Assembly: GCA_007026445.1 (NCBI GenBank)
Contig: VDMD01000215.1
Span: 1-32,053 of the forward strand
Direction: 5' to 3'
Length of the DNA: 32,053 nucleotides
Origin: Schizophyllum amplum
Lineage: Eukaryota > Basidiomycota > Agaricomycetes > Agaricales > Schizophyllaceae
The position numbers and the translations under genes were made by a program. Below are positions 21,591-32,053 of this stretch, piece by piece. Each line of letters starts with the position of its first letter. Within the stretch, counting starts at the first letter, position 1. The notes beneath the pieces are model-generated. The model saw only the letters and a list, made by a program, of their open reading frames with translations, was not told where the DNA came from and made no database searches.

Positions 21591-22140
21591 AGGCTGATGG
21601 CTTGAGGGGGTACTTCCAGCTCATACAACACGCCGACTTCACCAGAAGAAGAACATTACACGTTTGAGTACAGCTTTTGTCGCAACTCAGCTCTGCGCAC
21701 ATCCGGCTACGGTTTGCAAGTCTATAAGTGCGACGTATCTCTCTGCGGGCAGTACGAGAATTCGAAGCCACCAGTGCCAATCCTGCGACTCGTCTGGGAT
21801 ACTAGTACGTCGGCCACGAATTCCAACCGTTCGCCAATCGGGCCATTGCATTCATTCATTAAGGCTTTCCACCACGTCTAATCACCTCCTCCGTCTGCAT
21901 CTCTGCGCGTCTGGTCGCCTTGGGTGACCTCTAGGCGCTACAGCATGTACGTCCTGCTTTGCCGGCCCTTCTTCTTTACAAACTTTGACAGATCTTCTTG
22001 CTCTTCACCCATGCCATGTTGATGTCCTCTCTCTCAACGCGCACCGGGTATACGCCACGAACGAGGACTACAAATTCGTATGCGCTACCGCACACTTCTT
22101 TCGCCTGAACTCCGTGATGCACTCCTTCCTTCAGGAATAG
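21591..22140 (+). other. Candidate exon fragments of an unknown gene
   Basis: One open stretch (about 21606-21882) reads TPTSPEEEHYTFEYSFCRNS, then GYGLQVYKCDVSLCGQYENS. A second (21992-22140) follows an intron-like segment (GTACGT to TTTGACAG, 46 bp) and reads HVDVLSLNAHRVYATNEDYK, then FVCATAHFFRLNSVM. A stop (TAA near 21880) lies between them, so they are not joined by this intron alone. No ATG start or domain is recognised. They could be remnants of a decayed gene or chance. Confidence 0.2.
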
Positions 22141-23786
22141 ATTTCTGCAACAGACGCGTCTGTGTATGTAATGAAAGACCTACAAGACCTGTGGCGCAGT
22201 CCTTCGCTGTCTCTCGTGTATTGGACCCGTGCTGGCAGAAAGCACCTCGTGCTGTCGCGAGTGCACTACCTCTGCCGACGGTGAAGGGCGCGTGCTGGCA
22301 ATCTATATGTCTGGACTGATCATCGCGGCTCGCCGCGTTCTCCGTGCGCCGTGTCCGTCTTCCCCTGCCTTCTCTTCTTTCGGCTCTTGCGGGGGTATGC
22401 GTGCAGTCAGCTTCAGCGCTTGATTGTTCTTTGCGCGCTTAACAGTCGCTGGTGAGTCTTATCCCTTCGCGGTATGCAGATCTCCGTACTGATATGCTTT
22501 ATCGGTGATTGAGAAAAGACGGTCATTGCGGTCGCGGCAGACGCGAGTGGACATACTTAGGAAGGGCTCGTTGCACCGCGAGCGTTTTCCATCGGCATGA
22601 ACGCGCCAAGAGCAAACACTGCTTTCTGTCTGAGACGGTGGTAGCCCAACGGATTCGCGCGGCAGACAAAGGCGGCTGCAGGAGTCAGTCATTTAACGGT
22701 ACAAGCCCGGCCACGGTACGGTCTTCGTATCCTAAGCGCCGCAGGACTTCGATTGATGCACGCGTCGTGCTTCGCAATTAAGGGCCTTGCGCTTCTCAAT
22801 GAAGACCACTCCTACGCCAACTTCTTCCACCAAACGGACCTCCCGACTTGACGAGTAAGGATGCTTCACTAAGTGAGCATCGCCTCGAGACGCCGCCAGG
22901 CAAGTCTTCTCTTCCGTCCTCCTCGTCATGCCTGTCCAGAGCCAGGCTTGGTGGTCTCACGAGAACCCCAGCAGAGATTGAAGAGCACCGTCAGCTGGAC
23001 GTCTCCGCATGTGTGCTTTCGGCGGGGAACCTTAGAGGGTACGAGCGTCCTCGGGTACACCTTCAAGCGTGCCACAAATCTCGCTGCGACTACGCCATGC
23101 CAGTGAGCGGTCTCGTCAACAATAGACCGCGTCCGTTGAATGCCGGTGGCGCGCTTCTGGTGCGCTCACATCTCTCGTAACTTATCGCCTGATCGACCCC
23201 GATGCTAGTCTCATCACTCCTTAGGATGTGATTGGACGTGATCAGGCGCTGGGAGTGGGCTGGCGTCGCGCTGTTACGCTGCGTCATCAGCGCCGCTAGA
23301 CGCAGCCTCCTATTGCGTGGAACATTGAGCGCCTGCCAGGTGGCATCCGGAGGGGACAAGGATTGGCGCGCCTATGAGCTTACAGATTAGTTGCTGGTCG
23401 GTCTTCGCCCCTCCGACCATCTTCCTGCGTATCATACACGTTGGTGATACCACAGGCTAGCTCATCATGCTACTAGCCTGCGCTACTCGGCGATCATCGC
23501 AGCCATCGCCACGACGCCCGCAACGTGTCGACCAGCGCGCTCACTAAATTCCCCGTACGGTCTGGTATTTGACACGTCCCAGGAAACTCTTCCATCCCTT
23601 GCTGTAACGCGAGCGCTGGATTCCGAAGGCCCCGGAAAGACTGCAGAGCTTCAACAGATGCATCTGCGTCCGCGCCGGAAAAGTCGAACATCGATTGACC
23701 ACGTGTTTCGGGATCTTCCATGCCATTTGTACTGGATTTCGGTCTGTGTTGTTCATCTTCATCTAGCTTCACCATGTACGCACTCA
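22141..23786. other. No recognised gene
   Basis: Only short unrecognised frames are present. The minus-strand end of this interval holds an open stretch (about 23850-23494) reading NIRQLAEMMSAYMVKLDEDE and ETRGQSMFDFSGADADASVE. Its composition is protein-like, but it has no start codon or clear splice link, so it may be an exon of a decayed gene. Confidence 0.25.
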
Positions 23787-24096
23787 TCATCTCCGCGAGC
23801 TGCCGAATGTTTCTGGCGTATACATAGAAGCATGTCTTCTGCGCGTCTTTTCTAACAGCAGCACACCTGAGTCCTGATTTTGTCCTGATTTGTCTGCTGA
23901 AGCGCTGACGGTCGAGCACAGGTCGCAACTTTCTTCCCTTTTGCTTAGAAAATCGATGACCAAGTACCAACATCGGTAAGGGCCTGAAGCTGAAGACGGA
24001 ATAACGGACGGATGAGAGACCGGAGCCTCACGCACTTGGCAAGAATTGAGCAATGGCGATGACAAGCCGGGAAGATGCCGACGGTTTCTCACGCAT
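23787..24096 (-). CDS. Candidate hypothetical protein, two exons
   Basis: ATG at 24096 (MREKPSASSRLVIAIAQFLP) reaches a GTGCGTGAG donor after 61 bases. A 52 bp intron with acceptor CTTCAG leads in frame to exon 2 (23983-23787), reading SPYRCWYLVIDFLSKREESC, then DLC. The product would be 85 residues. Part of exon 2 overlaps, in another frame, the open stretch that continues to 23494, so a frame slip in a longer gene is an alternative. No domain is recognised. Confidence 0.25.
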
Positions 24097-27000
24097 CACG
24101 CTGATCACGTGTATTGTTCAACTGCGACCGCCAGCAAGCGAAGCGCATTACGCATGGGTCCGCACCGTCAGTACGCACCACAAATCCTCAGATCTCTAGC
24201 TTCAAGACACTTTTCACGTCAAAGAATATCGCTTTCGTCGGTATCAGTAGTACTTGACTGCTCGAAAAGCCCATCTTCCCGCCCGCATTGACATCCGCTT
24301 GCGGGCACTGACTGCGCCATCGTTCGCCTACAAATAGTACGATGCTCAAACTCCCTTTGTGCCCATATATGGTAGTTGGAGAGATACTGTATATCTAGAG
24401 TACATGATTTTCTATGTGCTGCTGGGGGAATCAGCAACTTTATCAATGATACGGACAGTCCTGTATGCGACGAGTCCAAGTTTCTTACAGTTAGGCACGT
24501 ACATTCAGACATAGAACTGTTGACGAACTGCCTATCAGCTTACGCCCTTTCTCAGTACGATATATACAGATGCATATCGAGTCCGTATCTAACGAGCTCC
24601 GGACTGGACCCGCATCCTGTCATGCGCACAGCACATTCAGGCGGCCTCCGTGCAGCGCGCCCCGTCGAGCGCTGTCCGAGAGATTTGACGAGCGCCAAGT
24701 CGATAGATCCGCGATGTCCATGCATATGAGGCCAGTATTGTGGCGTATCGAAACTCGAACTACTTATTTGAATCGAACACGAACATGTAGCGCTGTGGCG
24801 TGTCCTGCAGCATTCGCGATCTCCTACACTTGTAGCTTGTGGGCAGCGCAAGATCCTGGATTTTCCGAAGTGCTGATGGCGCACCACCTCGAAAGTTGCC
24901 GTTAATGGCTTTGAATATGAGTCTTTAATTGTTTCCTGTATAGTCCTGTAGCTGATACCAGCTGGGTAGATGCACGTAATGGACTCGAAAGGCCACTGCA
25001 ACCCAACTGGCGCTGACTGCTCAGCATCCATGGACTCTGCACGGGCGCCGCCGCTGTATACGCGCAGTCGCAAGTCTTGAGACTGGTAGAATGCCATTTA
25101 TGAGATGCTGTTTGATCATGGCTCGTAGTATCTGGTATCGCGGACGATGGGTGGTGCCTGCACGGAAAGGAAGGGGCGACAATGAGGCTGACGGTGCCGG
25201 GCGTCCGAGTGTGCACACGCACCGTGACACCTCCATTCGCAGGAGGGCCGTGCCGAGACAAGGTCATGCGCGCTCCCTTCCTTCTCCTGCGCGCTCCCTG
25301 AGGGGCACCGTCCGCGCGTATGTCAGGTTTACATATGGCGGGCGCATACCCGCTCAGAACTCAATGGCCTCCAAGTCCCAGACCGCCTCAACGTGCCCTT
25401 TATGAACGTGGGGGATCTGCGGAGCCACCCGGAGAGGCAAATGCCTGTCACGAAGTTCAGAATTCAGGCAAATGATCGAGAGGAAACTTGGCGCACCGGG
25501 GAGGGGCTACACCGCCATCACCTCGAGGCGAGGTGTGTACGCATCGCTCGGCGCAGGAAGATAGCAGGGCGTCAGGCGGGCGCGTGTATGGAGATAGAGG
25601 CATTTTCTGGAGGAATCAAAGTTTGAGTGAACGCACCGGGAAGCGTGGGGACGCAGGGACGTCTGCGGCGGCATGAAACCCAAGCGACTTGGACATCGTT
25701 GAACATGCATATTGAACATGCATGCGAGGTTTGCCGGCGGATCAGCTCACGAGGGCACGGAGCAGCTAGCGCTCAGGCACGACAACAGAGCAAACGCGCT
25801 AGCGTTGGGGTAGAAACAACCGATGGCATCATGCGTGGAAGGCATCATTGTCATTGAGGCAATCGCACATAGACCTTGATCTTGACGCTGCCCATGTTAT
25901 GTCAAGCGTCTAGTACTTAACCAGCGTCCGTCAGCGACAGAGTCGAGGAAGATCGGGGAAGCGAGGTCATCGGGCTATCCTGAAGCGCTTTGTCAGTATT
26001 GTTCGACGGGGGGAGGGAGGTCGACTGACATGAATCAGCCCTCCATGGACAGCTTCTTCGGTAGTATCCTGGCATCTTCAGCGCCCGCTGCGTCTACTTA
26101 CAATATTTGCCGACTGATACATAATTCCCAACTGAAAGGGTCGCATGAGAGATCGAAGAGAACCGAATACATTCCGGCTGGCGTCGCGCGATCGAGGAGT
26201 CATTCAGCTTTCCGCTTGACTATGCGTACCCACGATAGTTTCGCAATTGACAAGGCGCCCAGCGGGAGACTGACAGTACATACGAGAAGAGACTCTCGGG
26301 AGTGTGCCGTGCCTTCAACCCTCATACAGATTTATGCGTTGCATTATCAAAAGGACGTGTTTTCGCAGGCCAGGCGGCGTACCTCATGCGTTTGGGGGTC
26401 AGGAACTCGATGAAAGTCGACGCTCGCTCGCGAGCCTGGAGAGTCGCGGGAGTAGAGAGGAGCCAGCACCAGCACACCGGGTCAGATGGTGCTGGTACAG
26501 GCGGCATGGGGTCCGCGCGCCTCGCGCCAGGCGTGTTGTATACCTTCAAAGAAGCATCAGAGTGCGCGCAAACCTAGTCTATTGACGGCGAAGTGAGTGG
26601 TCGGTCGCTCGGCGTCGTGCCGATACGGAGGGGGTCTGCGCAGCGAGGAGATGCATTTGGAGATCGGATGGTCATGGGTATCGCATGCTCACCACGTTCG
26701 TACTTGAAGCTTCTCCCGCGATACTTCGAGGGTGGGTTCCTTGCTTCTATGGCTTCGGGAAGCTTCAGCAGCAACACAAGGACGGAGTAACTCACGTCAA
26801 GCAATTCAAAAGGCCTGGAAGTGGCCGTTTGACCAGGTGCCTCTATCGGGAGGCTTGCCGAAGTCGGCCCTGCCAGTCGAACGATCGTGCTGAAGTGAAT
26901 ACCTTGAGTCGCAGGACGAGTACACCGCTCGGGGTGCTCTCACGCAAATTGGGTGGTCATCCTCGAGATAAGAGAGGATGATAAGAGACGAATTGTAATG

Positions 27001-27847
27001 AAGGGCACACGTTGATGCAGGTTTCCTGGCGTGTACAAGAATTAACCAGTGCTTCGCCCGCGACACTTGGAGCCTGCGAGTCGGATTGTGTTCTCGACTT
27101 CTAGCGCATCTGAGGCCTGAGCGCTATCAGTGGTCATTTCCAGATAGAAACAGCGTAGGTGCACGATACACACAGTGACTCACCGTATATAGAGACCTCA
27201 TTGCATTGGCGTCCTCGGTCAGGCGATGTGCACGCCGGATCGTCGGGACGCAAGGGCCGCCCCGAAAGCTGAACATAACGGGAGCTCACGCGGTGTTCCA
27301 TAATATACGTCGATGCCAATGTACATGTATCTCCATTGTATACAAGCCAGGACATGAGTTCCTGCCAGTGTTCTGCCTGTAAGGCTGTACTGAATAAGCC
27401 GAGGATAGAAGTGCTGCATGCTGAGCCCGGTGAGCCGGGACGTACGCACTGGAGCCTGCTGGAACATTACAGCGCATGACCCTTGAGCAACTTCCGCGGG
27501 ACCAAAGAGAGCCGCGCGACCAAAGAAAGATCCGCTTTAGCGTCCGATGACGGTTCAATTCTGTTCAAGTCGAGCACGTGTAAGGAGGCACGTGGAAGTT
27601 ACCACATTTGGAAGGTCGTGAGCCGTTTGTGGCGTCTGGGTCACCGTGCCTTGAACCTGAACCGGCATATCGTAGTCACTGACGAGGCGTACTCGGACAG
27701 AATCTCTGTTATTATGGCCAATAACAGGACACCAGAGTCTCCGAGGATGGGCGTCAGACGATCCTCTCGCCTCAGCAAAGGTGTGCTGCCATATCAATCT
27801 GTCTTCGTCATTCAATCAACGAATCGCGCATAGGTCAGACCACAAGC
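24097..27847. other. Gene-poor stretch, no recognised gene
   Basis: The best single frame is minus 25097-24552, starting MAFYQSQDLRLRVYSGGARA and including WPFESITCIYPAGISYRTIQ; it has no recognised domain. Other frames at 26302-26577 (+) and 24512-24219 (-) are weaker. A short 18-base duplication (GCGGGACCAAAGAGAGCC, then GCGCGACCAAAGAAAGAT) lies at about 27496-27532. No transposase, reverse transcriptase, long terminal repeat or terminal inverted repeat was found by eye. Confidence 0.35.
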
Positions 27848-28871
27848 ATGATCGTACGCATGCCGCCTGCAGGGGACCCACCAGCCAAGCGGCGCAAATT
27901 AACCAACACCGATCTCGTGGAATCATGCAGTGCGAAGCCGGCGCTTACTTCCTCACCAGGGAAGCGCGGCAAGCTCACCCAGGCAGAGCTCCTCAAGCGC
28001 GAGCGGAGGCTGGCCAAACTAGAGCTGGACTACCAGGACCGTTCTGAAGAGTTGGAGCGGCGCTACACTTCCTTGAACGAACGCGAGACGCAGGCAAACT
28101 CTGCCCTGGATAGCATTGCCGAGCGAGACGCACTAACCACGCTCTCCCAGCTCGAAGAGCTGTTCCAGCTGCCCCATGGTAAGTCTCCGCGCCACTCCGA
28201 TTCACCAGCAATATTCATCCCACCATTTACCAACCATCGATCACTACTTATCAACGTCCATGTAGCTGCCAGCAGATTCTCACGGTACCGTACTCGCTGA
28301 ACCCCAGTCTCTGCGGCCACACCTTCTGCGGCATCTGTATCCTCAGGTGGTTCTTCACGCGGCTGCACGAAGCCTGCGGTGGATGGCACGAGTCCGTCGA
28401 CTGTCCCATCTGCCGCCAGCTGCTGGTTATCACGCCCGATCGGACGCCGCGCCTCGAGTTCACCTTCCCGTTCGTGCCCAACCGTTCGGTGGCGAACGCC
28501 TGCGAGACGCTCATAGAGAGGCTGGCGCAACTGGTACCGTCGGCTTCTGCGGCTCGGGTCAAGCGCGAGATCAGCGAGGCTCCTCTGAAGTCGCGCTCGT
28601 CGAAGGACTGTGATGAGAAGGACGTGTTGCCGAATCGACCGAGGATAACATGGCGATTGGCACTATTAATACCTTGGAGGGGTGGAGAGAGGGAGGTCCT
28701 TTACGCACCGAGTGGCTCAAGAAGGATAGGCAAGTCTTGACTGTTCTATACGACTCATCGGACTAATCGCCCTCCAGCGAGGGCAAGAAAGAAATGTCCG
28801 ACCTCATCTCCAAGTGGACGACACTGAAGTCTGCCGACTTCGTTCGTATCAAGCGACAACTCTGCACATAA
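27848..28871 (+). CDS. RING-finger protein with coiled coil, frame-disrupted
   Basis: Exons are 27848-28178, 28266-28729 and 28778-28871; another in-frame ATG is at 27860. Exon 1 has a basic KRRK motif and a charged coiled coil (RERRLAKLELDYQDRSEELE). Exon 2 has a C3HC4 RING: CQQILTVPYSLNPS, LCGHTFCGICILRWFFTRLH, WHESVDCPICRQLL. The first zinc Cys is not readable and should fall at the exon 1/2 join, where the frame is off by two bases. A second slip (one base missing) is near 28627-28632. Beyond it the frame reads LEGWREGGPLRTEWLKKDSE and finishes in exon 3 with DFVRIKRQLCT. The last intron is GC-AG. With the three bases corrected the length is a whole number of codons (296). Such proteins are probably E3 ubiquitin ligases; partners unknown. 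Confidence 0.7.
28730..28777 (+). other. GC-AG intron in the RING gene
   Basis: The donor reads GATAG/GCAAGTC and the acceptor CCTCCAG, 48 bp apart. Splicing here joins EWLKKDS to EGKKEMSDLISKWTTLKSAD in frame, the conserved end of this family. A GC donor with an otherwise perfect match (AG/GCAAGT) is the usual form of the rare GC-AG class. Confidence 0.75.
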
Positions 28872-29127
28872 GGCACGACACATGATAGTTTGCTTTCTAT
28901 GCTTCGAGGAAAGGAAAGGAAACGGACCCCATCTGTAAACTATCAACATACCCAAGCTCGTGTACATTGAAAATCGGATACTAAACGACCAGCATGTACA
29001 ATTATGGACCGTCTATATGTTGTACCCGCTGCCACTGTACTAGTTATGCAAGCATTGTCCGATATCATGCCTCAAATATATGCCGTATTCCATACATACG
29101 TCCGCCGCAAACACCTCCCCGCTGCGT
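28872..29127. other. Convergent intergenic region
   Basis: The RING gene (+) ends at 28871 and ARP8 (-) ends at 29128, so both 3' ends must lie in these 256 bases. No gene is seen. Confidence 0.5.
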
Positions 29128-32053
29128 TCAAAGGTAGAAGCAACGCTCCTTCAGCCCGCGCATGCCCAAAAGATCCTGATGAGAAGACTCGCATAAGAAA
29201 CAAGACGGAGGGACAAAGCAGGAGACTACGTACCCAGTCCGCAGGCGTCACCCACAGCTCCGAGACGCCCTCCATCTTGCCCAGGACAGCAGCACCCTTC
29301 CATACAAGCACGCTCGGGTCGACATCCTTGGGCGGCGGATTACTTGCGTCCCGAACCTCGTTGCTCTGCATTACCGCGATAGCGGCCGACTGTAGCCTGT
29401 AGCAAGGTATTAGCAATAACGCGCGACGCATGCCCCGTCACAGACGAAGGCGGTGACCAGACAAAAATAAGCACTTAAGAAAAACAAAGCCATACACAAA
29501 GTCCACAAACCAAAACAAGCTCATACGACCTTCCGGCCCACCACTCACCTCGCCTCCAACGCATGCGCCAGACCGGGCATGTTAGCCGGCCCACCCACCA
29601 GCAGGATGGCGTTCAAGTACTTGATAACGCGGTCCTCGCCCATCATGCGCATGCTGTTGTACACCGCGGCGTCCAAGGGCGTCTTGCTCGCCTCAAGGTA
29701 GACGTCGATCTCCTTCGGCTTGGGCGGTGTGGGTGGTTGCTCTGGTGCGGGCTTCGGCTCTTCGCCGTCAACGTCCATAGACGCATCATCCGCGGGGACG
29801 CTGAGGTGGTCTTCGATCCCGAGGGCGTGGATGTGTTTGCACTTTTGCTGGCCTCGCCGGGCATGGTCATTTGCATGGTCATCGGCAGCGGCATGAGATG
29901 GGCTGTGACTCGCTTCATTGTTTCTGTCTGCGAGGGCGTCAGTCCAACGTTGAGAGTGTCAGACTCGTTATGCGCTATGTACGTACCAAATGCTCCGCGG
30001 GTGGCTCCATGATTTCCTCGGTCGTATCTGTCTGATAATACGGTGGCGCATAGGGCTCGAACTTGAGGAATGTCTGGCATTCGTGAAAGTACGCCTGTTG
30101 CGAGGATCAGTCATAAACTCAACAGAGGCACAGAGTACTCCGCAAAAGGGTACTCCGCGGAAGCCCAGACATACCATAGGCGCCAAGATGACCGCGTCGT
30201 ACGCCTGCAGGGTGTAGTTCTCCGGCCCTTTGCCCGGGTTCCGCACAGTGAAGTCGAAGCGCTTGAGTGCGACGTGGCGCTGTGGACGATGGGTTAGCGT
30301 CTCGCAGAGAAAGCGGCAGAGTACTGGTAGGGCAAGCATCTGGACCCATACACATACTATGAAGAGCAAGACATGTGATATTGTGAAGAGGCAAGACATG
30401 CAGATGCCACGAAGGAGCAGAAGCAGATGCAAAGAAGGAACAGGCGCAGATGCCAGAAAGAAGCAAGACAAGCAGATATTATCGAGAGCCAAAAAGCACG
30501 CACCTCCTCCAAAGTGCATATACTCTGCTTGAGTGTCTGCAGCAGCCGCCAGTCATGCATGCGCGCCAGGTCGCAGTCGCGATATGGGAAGTTGTAGCAC
30601 TGAAGGATGACGTAGAGGAATTCGGTCACGTCGTCGCCGCCGATGTCGAGGACTATTCTGTATGACATGTAAGTTAGTCAATTTGAACGATGGACGTGGA
30701 AATTCTTGTCAGGAGCGAAGGAAGACCACGGCGTACCTGGTATCCGGATTTACGATACCCTCATCGACGCATGCGATGCTGGTCGAAGCGGCGCCGAAGT
30801 TAATCACGCAGGCGCTGGACGTGCCCGAGCCATATGTTGCTGCGAGAGATTCCTTTAATGAGGGTCAGCCCCCGATACTCCTGCGCGTGTACACCTATGA
30901 CTCACCTGCTGCGCACACAATTGCTTGAAGCCCATCTGCACGAGAAACAGATTCACGAGCTCGCGCACGTAGTTTGTCTCGTAAAAGTCGGGAATCACGA
31001 ATACGACGCTATATTGCTGCATGGAGCGTCAGCCGGCGAGGCTGGCATAGACGGCGGGGCTAGCGGGCTGGCACGCGCGGCGCTCGCTCACCTACTTGGT
31101 AGTCGCGCGGGTGATGTCGAACGACGTGCGCAGCGTTTCGCGGATGATGAGGTCGATGTCGGCGAGGACGGCCTGGAGGGAGGGGTAGTCGGCATTGAAG
31201 TTGACGCCGTGAATGGGCTGCTTGACAGTGTAGCCGGATGCTGGGGGGTCGGCGAGGTATTGTACCTGTTCGTGGCGTCAGATCAGGGCTCATGCGGGAA
31301 AGCGTTTCGTGCAGCTCACTTCATTCCCGAGCAAGTACGGTCGTTCGGATTCGCGTATCCAGTTCACGCGGAAGGGGTCGCTGCTGTCGGGGACTGTGGT
31401 TGGTGTAAAATTTGCATTTGCCTCGCTGGCTACCCGGGCGGCGTTGGGGTCTCCGGGGATGTTGAGGTAGCTCATGTAGCTGTAGAGCGTGTTCTGGATG
31501 GCAGCAATCGCGCTGAGGGTCGTGGTGTACCATTAGCGCTCCACTGCATTCAACGCCAGGAAACGCACTGGGTCAGCGGTGTTCGGGGAAATTGGTTCAT
31601 TGGGGTCTGCTGGGCGGGGTACGCGACATCGCGCAGTCGGACGGGGGACAGGGGCGCTGGTCTTGCGCGCGACTATCGCAGGAATGACCACTGGTGACAG
31701 GTCCGACGCGCGTCCTATGCGGAAGTTCTGAGTGCCGGGATGGATGACCAAGGTTTGGTGCCCGCGCCTGAAGGTACATGAGCGAAAGCGAGAACAATGG
31801 ACGCGACGCGACGCACGGCTGGTCTGTGGCGGCATGGCCATTCGTTGCAGGCTGGTATTTCTTCGCATTGCGATACCAGAGCGTCTGCGCTTCTGACTTG
31901 ATATACGTGGAGCTGGAATATTTGGGATTTGGCCTATGCCGACTTCAGCATATTCCTCGCTGAGAGATCACAGTCGGACGCACGGAAGAGGGACATGAAA
32001 TGTGGTGTACTTCATGCCGGTCTCATCGCGCCTTGCATTTGGGATTCCTCGGG
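29128..32053 (-). CDS. ARP8: Actin-related protein 8 (INO80 complex), start just outside window
   Basis: Exons from the right edge: to 31984, 31912-31817, 31767-31569, 31512-31320, 31265-31096, 31008 (or 31016)-30906, 30852-30737, 30657-30504, 30279-30175, 30094-29983, 29927-29549, 29396-29234, 29175-29128. Landmarks in order: MKYTTFHVPLP, TLVIHPGTQNFRIGRASDLS (actin-fold phosphate loop), VVFVIPDFYETNYVRELVNL, INFGAASTSIACVDEG, LDIGGDDVTEFLYVILQ, LNAILLVGGPANMPGLAHAL, LVWKGAAVLGKMEG, ELWVTPADW, then GMRGLKERCFYL and stop. Arp8 is a nuclear subunit of INO80, where it helps the remodeller bind nucleosomes and linker DNA. A lineage-specific acidic/Pro-rich insert (MDVDGEE, PPTPPKPKE) precedes the last actin-fold part. 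The exon 3/4 join is off by one base and the join near 31095 is ambiguous. The first codons lie beyond the edge. Confidence 0.88.
30366..30480 (-). repeat. Imperfect minisatellite inside the 224 bp ARP8 intron
   Basis: GCAGATGC recurs at 30400, 30423 and 30446 (23-base period), with a decayed copy near 30472. GCAAGACATG-like units at 30366, 30391 and 30463 are interleaved with it. They lie in the intron 30503-30280, which at 224 bp is about four times the usual intron length here, so repeat growth probably explains its size. Confidence 0.6.
31800..31816 (-). repeat. GACGC pentanucleotide run at an ARP8 donor site
   Basis: A short GACGC/GCGTC tandem run (three to four copies) lies at the 5' end of the second ARP8 intron (31816-31768), directly after the donor GTGCGT. 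It is a small microsatellite without evident function. Confidence 0.5.

Overview
The window looks like nuclear DNA of a basidiomycete fungus, most likely an Agaricomycete. The recognisable genes are cut by many short introns, mostly 47-60 bp, with GT donors, AG acceptors and all three phases. Their proteins match families familiar from mushroom-forming fungi: a Fe(II)/2-oxoglutarate oxygenase, an F-box/RCC1 protein, a Con7-type zinc finger, a RING protein with a WHESVDCPIC core, and the INO80 subunit Arp8. No tRNA, rRNA, CRISPR or intact transposon was found. All family names come from sequence recognition by eye; no database search was possible.

Layout. 1-1890 (-): broken sacsin/NOV-type HSP90-fold ATPase, running off the left edge. 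2440-2904 (-): intact two-exon DUF202 membrane protein. 4327-4864 (+): TATA promoter with a nearby hairpin, driving a very small two-exon gene. 5357-7211 (+): five-exon 2OG oxygenase with two single-base frame slips. 7440-9715 (-): intact ten-exon F-box/RCC1 protein. 9.7-14.1 kb: only candidate ORFs, the best being a small four-exon plus-strand model at 13590-14070 followed by a TACTAAC intron. 14631-16316 (-): intact two-exon CON7-like C2H2 factor. 16.3-27.8 kb: an 11.5 kb stretch with no recognised gene, a few weak spliced candidates and short repeats. 27848-28871 (+): three-exon RING protein with a GC-AG intron and frame problems. 29128 to the right edge (-): multi-exon ARP8.

The genes are unrelated in function and show no cluster logic. 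Two convergent pairs stand out (oxygenase/F-box; RING/ARP8). The main second-look signal is that four of seven recognised genes need single-base corrections, while DUF202, F-box/RCC1 and CON7 read perfectly. Residual assembly indels and real gene decay cannot be separated from this sequence alone. Coordinates of inferred splice sites were read by hand and may be off by a base or two.
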